A DNA stretch of 64,000 bases from Poecilobothrus nobilitatus (Eukaryota; Arthropoda; Insecta; Diptera; Dolichopodidae). Shown in pieces: positions 61,840 through 64,000 of this stretch (positions within the stretch are counted from its first letter, which is position 1; each line of letters begins with the position of its first letter). The notes below the pieces were generated by a model. That model saw nothing but the letters and a program-made list of their open reading frames with translations. It did not search any database and had not been told where the DNA came from. The stretch lies in assembly GCA_947095535.1 (NCBI GenBank), contig OX352774.1, positions 174,466,200-174,530,199 on the forward strand, read 5' to 3'. A program made the translations under genes and the position numbers.

Positions 61840-62990
61840 ATTTAAGTTAGCATATCTAGGAAACTGGAAAAGTTTAAATTTATAGTCCCCATACAAAAAA
61901 AAAATTACCTTTTCTTATGAATTTTTGCAAAGGCACATAGCAGTATAGTTAATTAAAGAACACACTGTATATATAAGAAAGATTAAAACGAGGAAAAAGT
62001 TCCGTAACATAACAATATGATTGCTTTATTTTATTCTTATAATTCTATACAAGATATGCAAGATTCTATGCAAGAATTTTTTTCTGAACAGGATTAGCCT
62101 AGCGAGCCTTGTTTTAAAAACGTTTAAATCCAAAATACACTTTTACATAAAGCCAAAAAAAATATAAATTAGTGTGGATTTGCTGCGTAATTTTATAGAA
62201 TTTCTTATATTGACCTAAAAATTAAATTTTTTAAAATTGATTAGTTAAAATACTTGTATTAATAATAAATACTCAATTTTATAATTTTATTTCATGATTT
62301 GGATAAGAATTCAAAATTCTGTTTTCTAATGAATTTAAATAACTATACGAAGAACAATATAACAAATTCTTTAATTATTTAATAGCTTTTATCCAATTAA
62401 CTATAATTTTTTTTTTTAGTAAAAAATAAATAAAAAAATATTCCAATAAAAATTTAACAAAATAATAAAATTATCGTAAAGTAAAATTACTACAACATTA
62501 TAAAAAAAATTATTTTTAGAAGTTATTTTTACAACATGGTAAGTATATAAAGAAAATAAATAAAAATGCCAAAAATTTATGCTAAATATTATTGTCCCTC
62601 TATATTAGTTAATAAAAAAAAACAAAAATTAAATAAGGTTAATTACATAAACCATTAATTTCATCATATAAAAACAAAAACAAAAAAAAATTACAACCTG
62701 GCAATACAGGAGCTTTTAAAATATTATGACCTCGTCTTGACTCTTATGTTTTTCTTTTTTGTTTTTTTATTTTTTTGTTTTCGAATGCTTATAACTACAA
62801 AATTAAATTTTGAACACTTATGTTTTTTATATGCTTACGCTTTTTTATTTACAAAAGTTTTGATTGAATTTTAACTCTTTTAGATCAAAGAGATCTAAAT
62901 GTGTACTAATTTAATATAAGTATCGTCAATACCCTATTCATGGGGCAGTGGCATTATTATATGATGAAATCATTAACATGCTGGATCTAT
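61840..62990. other. AT-rich noncoding stretch
   Basis: No coding sequence, RNA gene or repeat partner was seen apart from simple sequence. Confidence 0.5.
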
Positions 62991-63349
62991 ATTGTGCAAA
63001 TCAACCTCGCTCTATTTCTGTTTACTCTTTTTTTCACTACTATAGTTTTTCCATTTTATTTGATTGTTTGACAGTATGTTTAAATATTTTAGGATAGATA
63101 GGATTAACTTATTTTCTTCAGAAGTCTGCATTTTATATTAAATTCTTGTAAGATTGAAATATTTGTGTGGTGTTGTGACCCTAATATTTTAATACATCCA
63201 TATCTTAAAAATTTCTATTTGTTTTTTTTGCCCGACTGCCCTATAAAATACGCTCCACGTTTTAGAGGCAATGTAGCTATTTAAAATATAAGAGTATTTA
63301 AAAAACTCAATTATGTTTTTTTTAGCTTATGTCCCTCTCTATCGTTCTA

Positions 63350-63600
63350 TAGTTTGATTAACTTAACTGTTTGCAGTTTTACCATAGCTAATTTTTTCTT
63401 AAATTCATCGACGCAGCTTCGAACCGGAGATAGTTGAAATTTTTTAATGCTTCGTAACCAGCAAGTTTTATTACATTTATTTACATGTGTTACTTTTACC
63501 ATAATTATTTGTAGCTCATGTTCGTCTGAAATTGGGTATTAGTGTGTCATCTACATAATTAGAATAGGTTTTTTCAATTCGTTTATCTTTTGTCAACACT
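63350..63600 (-). pseudogene. Reverse-transcriptase relic, probably RTE-like
   Basis: On the minus strand NYVDDTLIP (63545-63575) has the form of the catalytic (Y/F)xDD box. After a one-base shift, ISDEHELQIIMVKVTHVNK follows, matching the usual continuation (ISD.EHELQ.LL.KV...) of RTE-like polymerases. A further open run reads on to about 63362, with a possible F.YL box (ALKNFNYLRF in another frame). The spacing from the DD box to the F.YL box is shorter than normal, so there is probably a deletion. The relic may extend to about 63000, but nothing there is readable. Confidence 0.55.
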
Positions 63601-63639
63601 TTTCCCAATTTTTATTAATTATGGTTTAATTTGAATTTA

Positions 63640-64000
63640 ATTTTTGATCAAGAGATGAAAGGGTTAAAAAATAAATAAATTATTATTTAATAAATAAAAG
63701 TTATGGCGCAGTATGAATTCTTCTCAATGAAAATCGCACCTGTGTTGTGATTGTGTTTTTCTTTTATCATCAAATAAAAAATATCAAAGATATTCAATGA
63801 ATTTTTAATTTTTTTTGTTAAGTTATCAAAAAATAAAAAATTTTTAAATAAATTTTTTTTTATGTATTCATATATGTAATTATTATCGTAAATTTATTTC
63901 ACAAAATTCACTTTTTAATTTTTACCAAGTAGGTAACAAAAAAAAAAAAAACAAAAAAAAAAATTACTTTTATCAGATGCGGTAAAGAATGAAATAAAAA
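63640..64000. other. AT-rich noncoding end of window
   Basis: Mostly A and T runs. One balanced patch at 63700-63755 could not be assigned. Confidence 0.5.

Noticed and set aside
1..64000. CRISPR arrays, operons, integrons or other prokaryotic systems
   Set aside because: The window has spliced eukaryotic exons, SINEs and LINEs. No regularly spaced repeats with unique spacers were seen.

Overview
This is a very AT-rich, intron-bearing nuclear segment with one recognisable host gene, dense homopolymer and AT microsatellites, and many decayed transposable elements. The encoded kinase is insect-like (germinal centre kinase III, GckIII). The ATGTATGTATATATATA-type simple repeats and the kinase sequence would fit a fly (Diptera), but the order cannot be fixed from sequence alone.

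Layout. 1-2899: 3' flank of the kinase gene, with a small hairpin, a dispersed repeat and a short degenerate tandem repeat. 2900-10623 (minus strand): seven coding exons of a GCK-III family Ste20 kinase, from just before the P-loop to the stop codon. They are separated by five short introns (66-85 bp) and one of about 5.3 kb. The exon with the start codon is missing and must lie at higher coordinates, inside the window but unrecognised or beyond it, so an unknown part of the remaining 53 kb may be its first intron. 11.2-16.5 kb: a transposon cluster with two decayed piggyBac-type transposases, a TA-flanked mariner-like MITE and a tRNA-derived SINE head. 16.5-23.2 kb: AT-rich noncoding DNA. 23.3-24.4 kb: a LINE reverse-transcriptase relic. 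25.6-37.3 kb: SINEs, two with perfect target-site duplications, and an RTE-type LINE tail with a SINE inserted in it. 37.5-49 kb: mostly noncoding, with more SINEs and satellite-like monomers. 49.7-50.6 kb: a LINE zinc-knuckle relic and a 490 bp MITE with 28 bp perfect inverted repeats. 52-61.8 kb: two long copies of a second SINE family, an inverted-module repeat, a short relative of the piggyBac-associated repeat, and an inverted-repeat element holding a minisatellite. 63.0-63.6 kb: another reverse-transcriptase relic.

Apart from the kinase, nothing looks like an intact protein gene. No canonical tRNA, rRNA, CRISPR array or operon is present. The more interesting material is in the mobile elements: a SINE family with a conserved hairpin behind its tRNA-like head, a repeat present both with and without a piggyBac transposase inside it, and the tandem-repeat-bearing element at 59.9-60.9 kb. 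I found no convincing new biological system.
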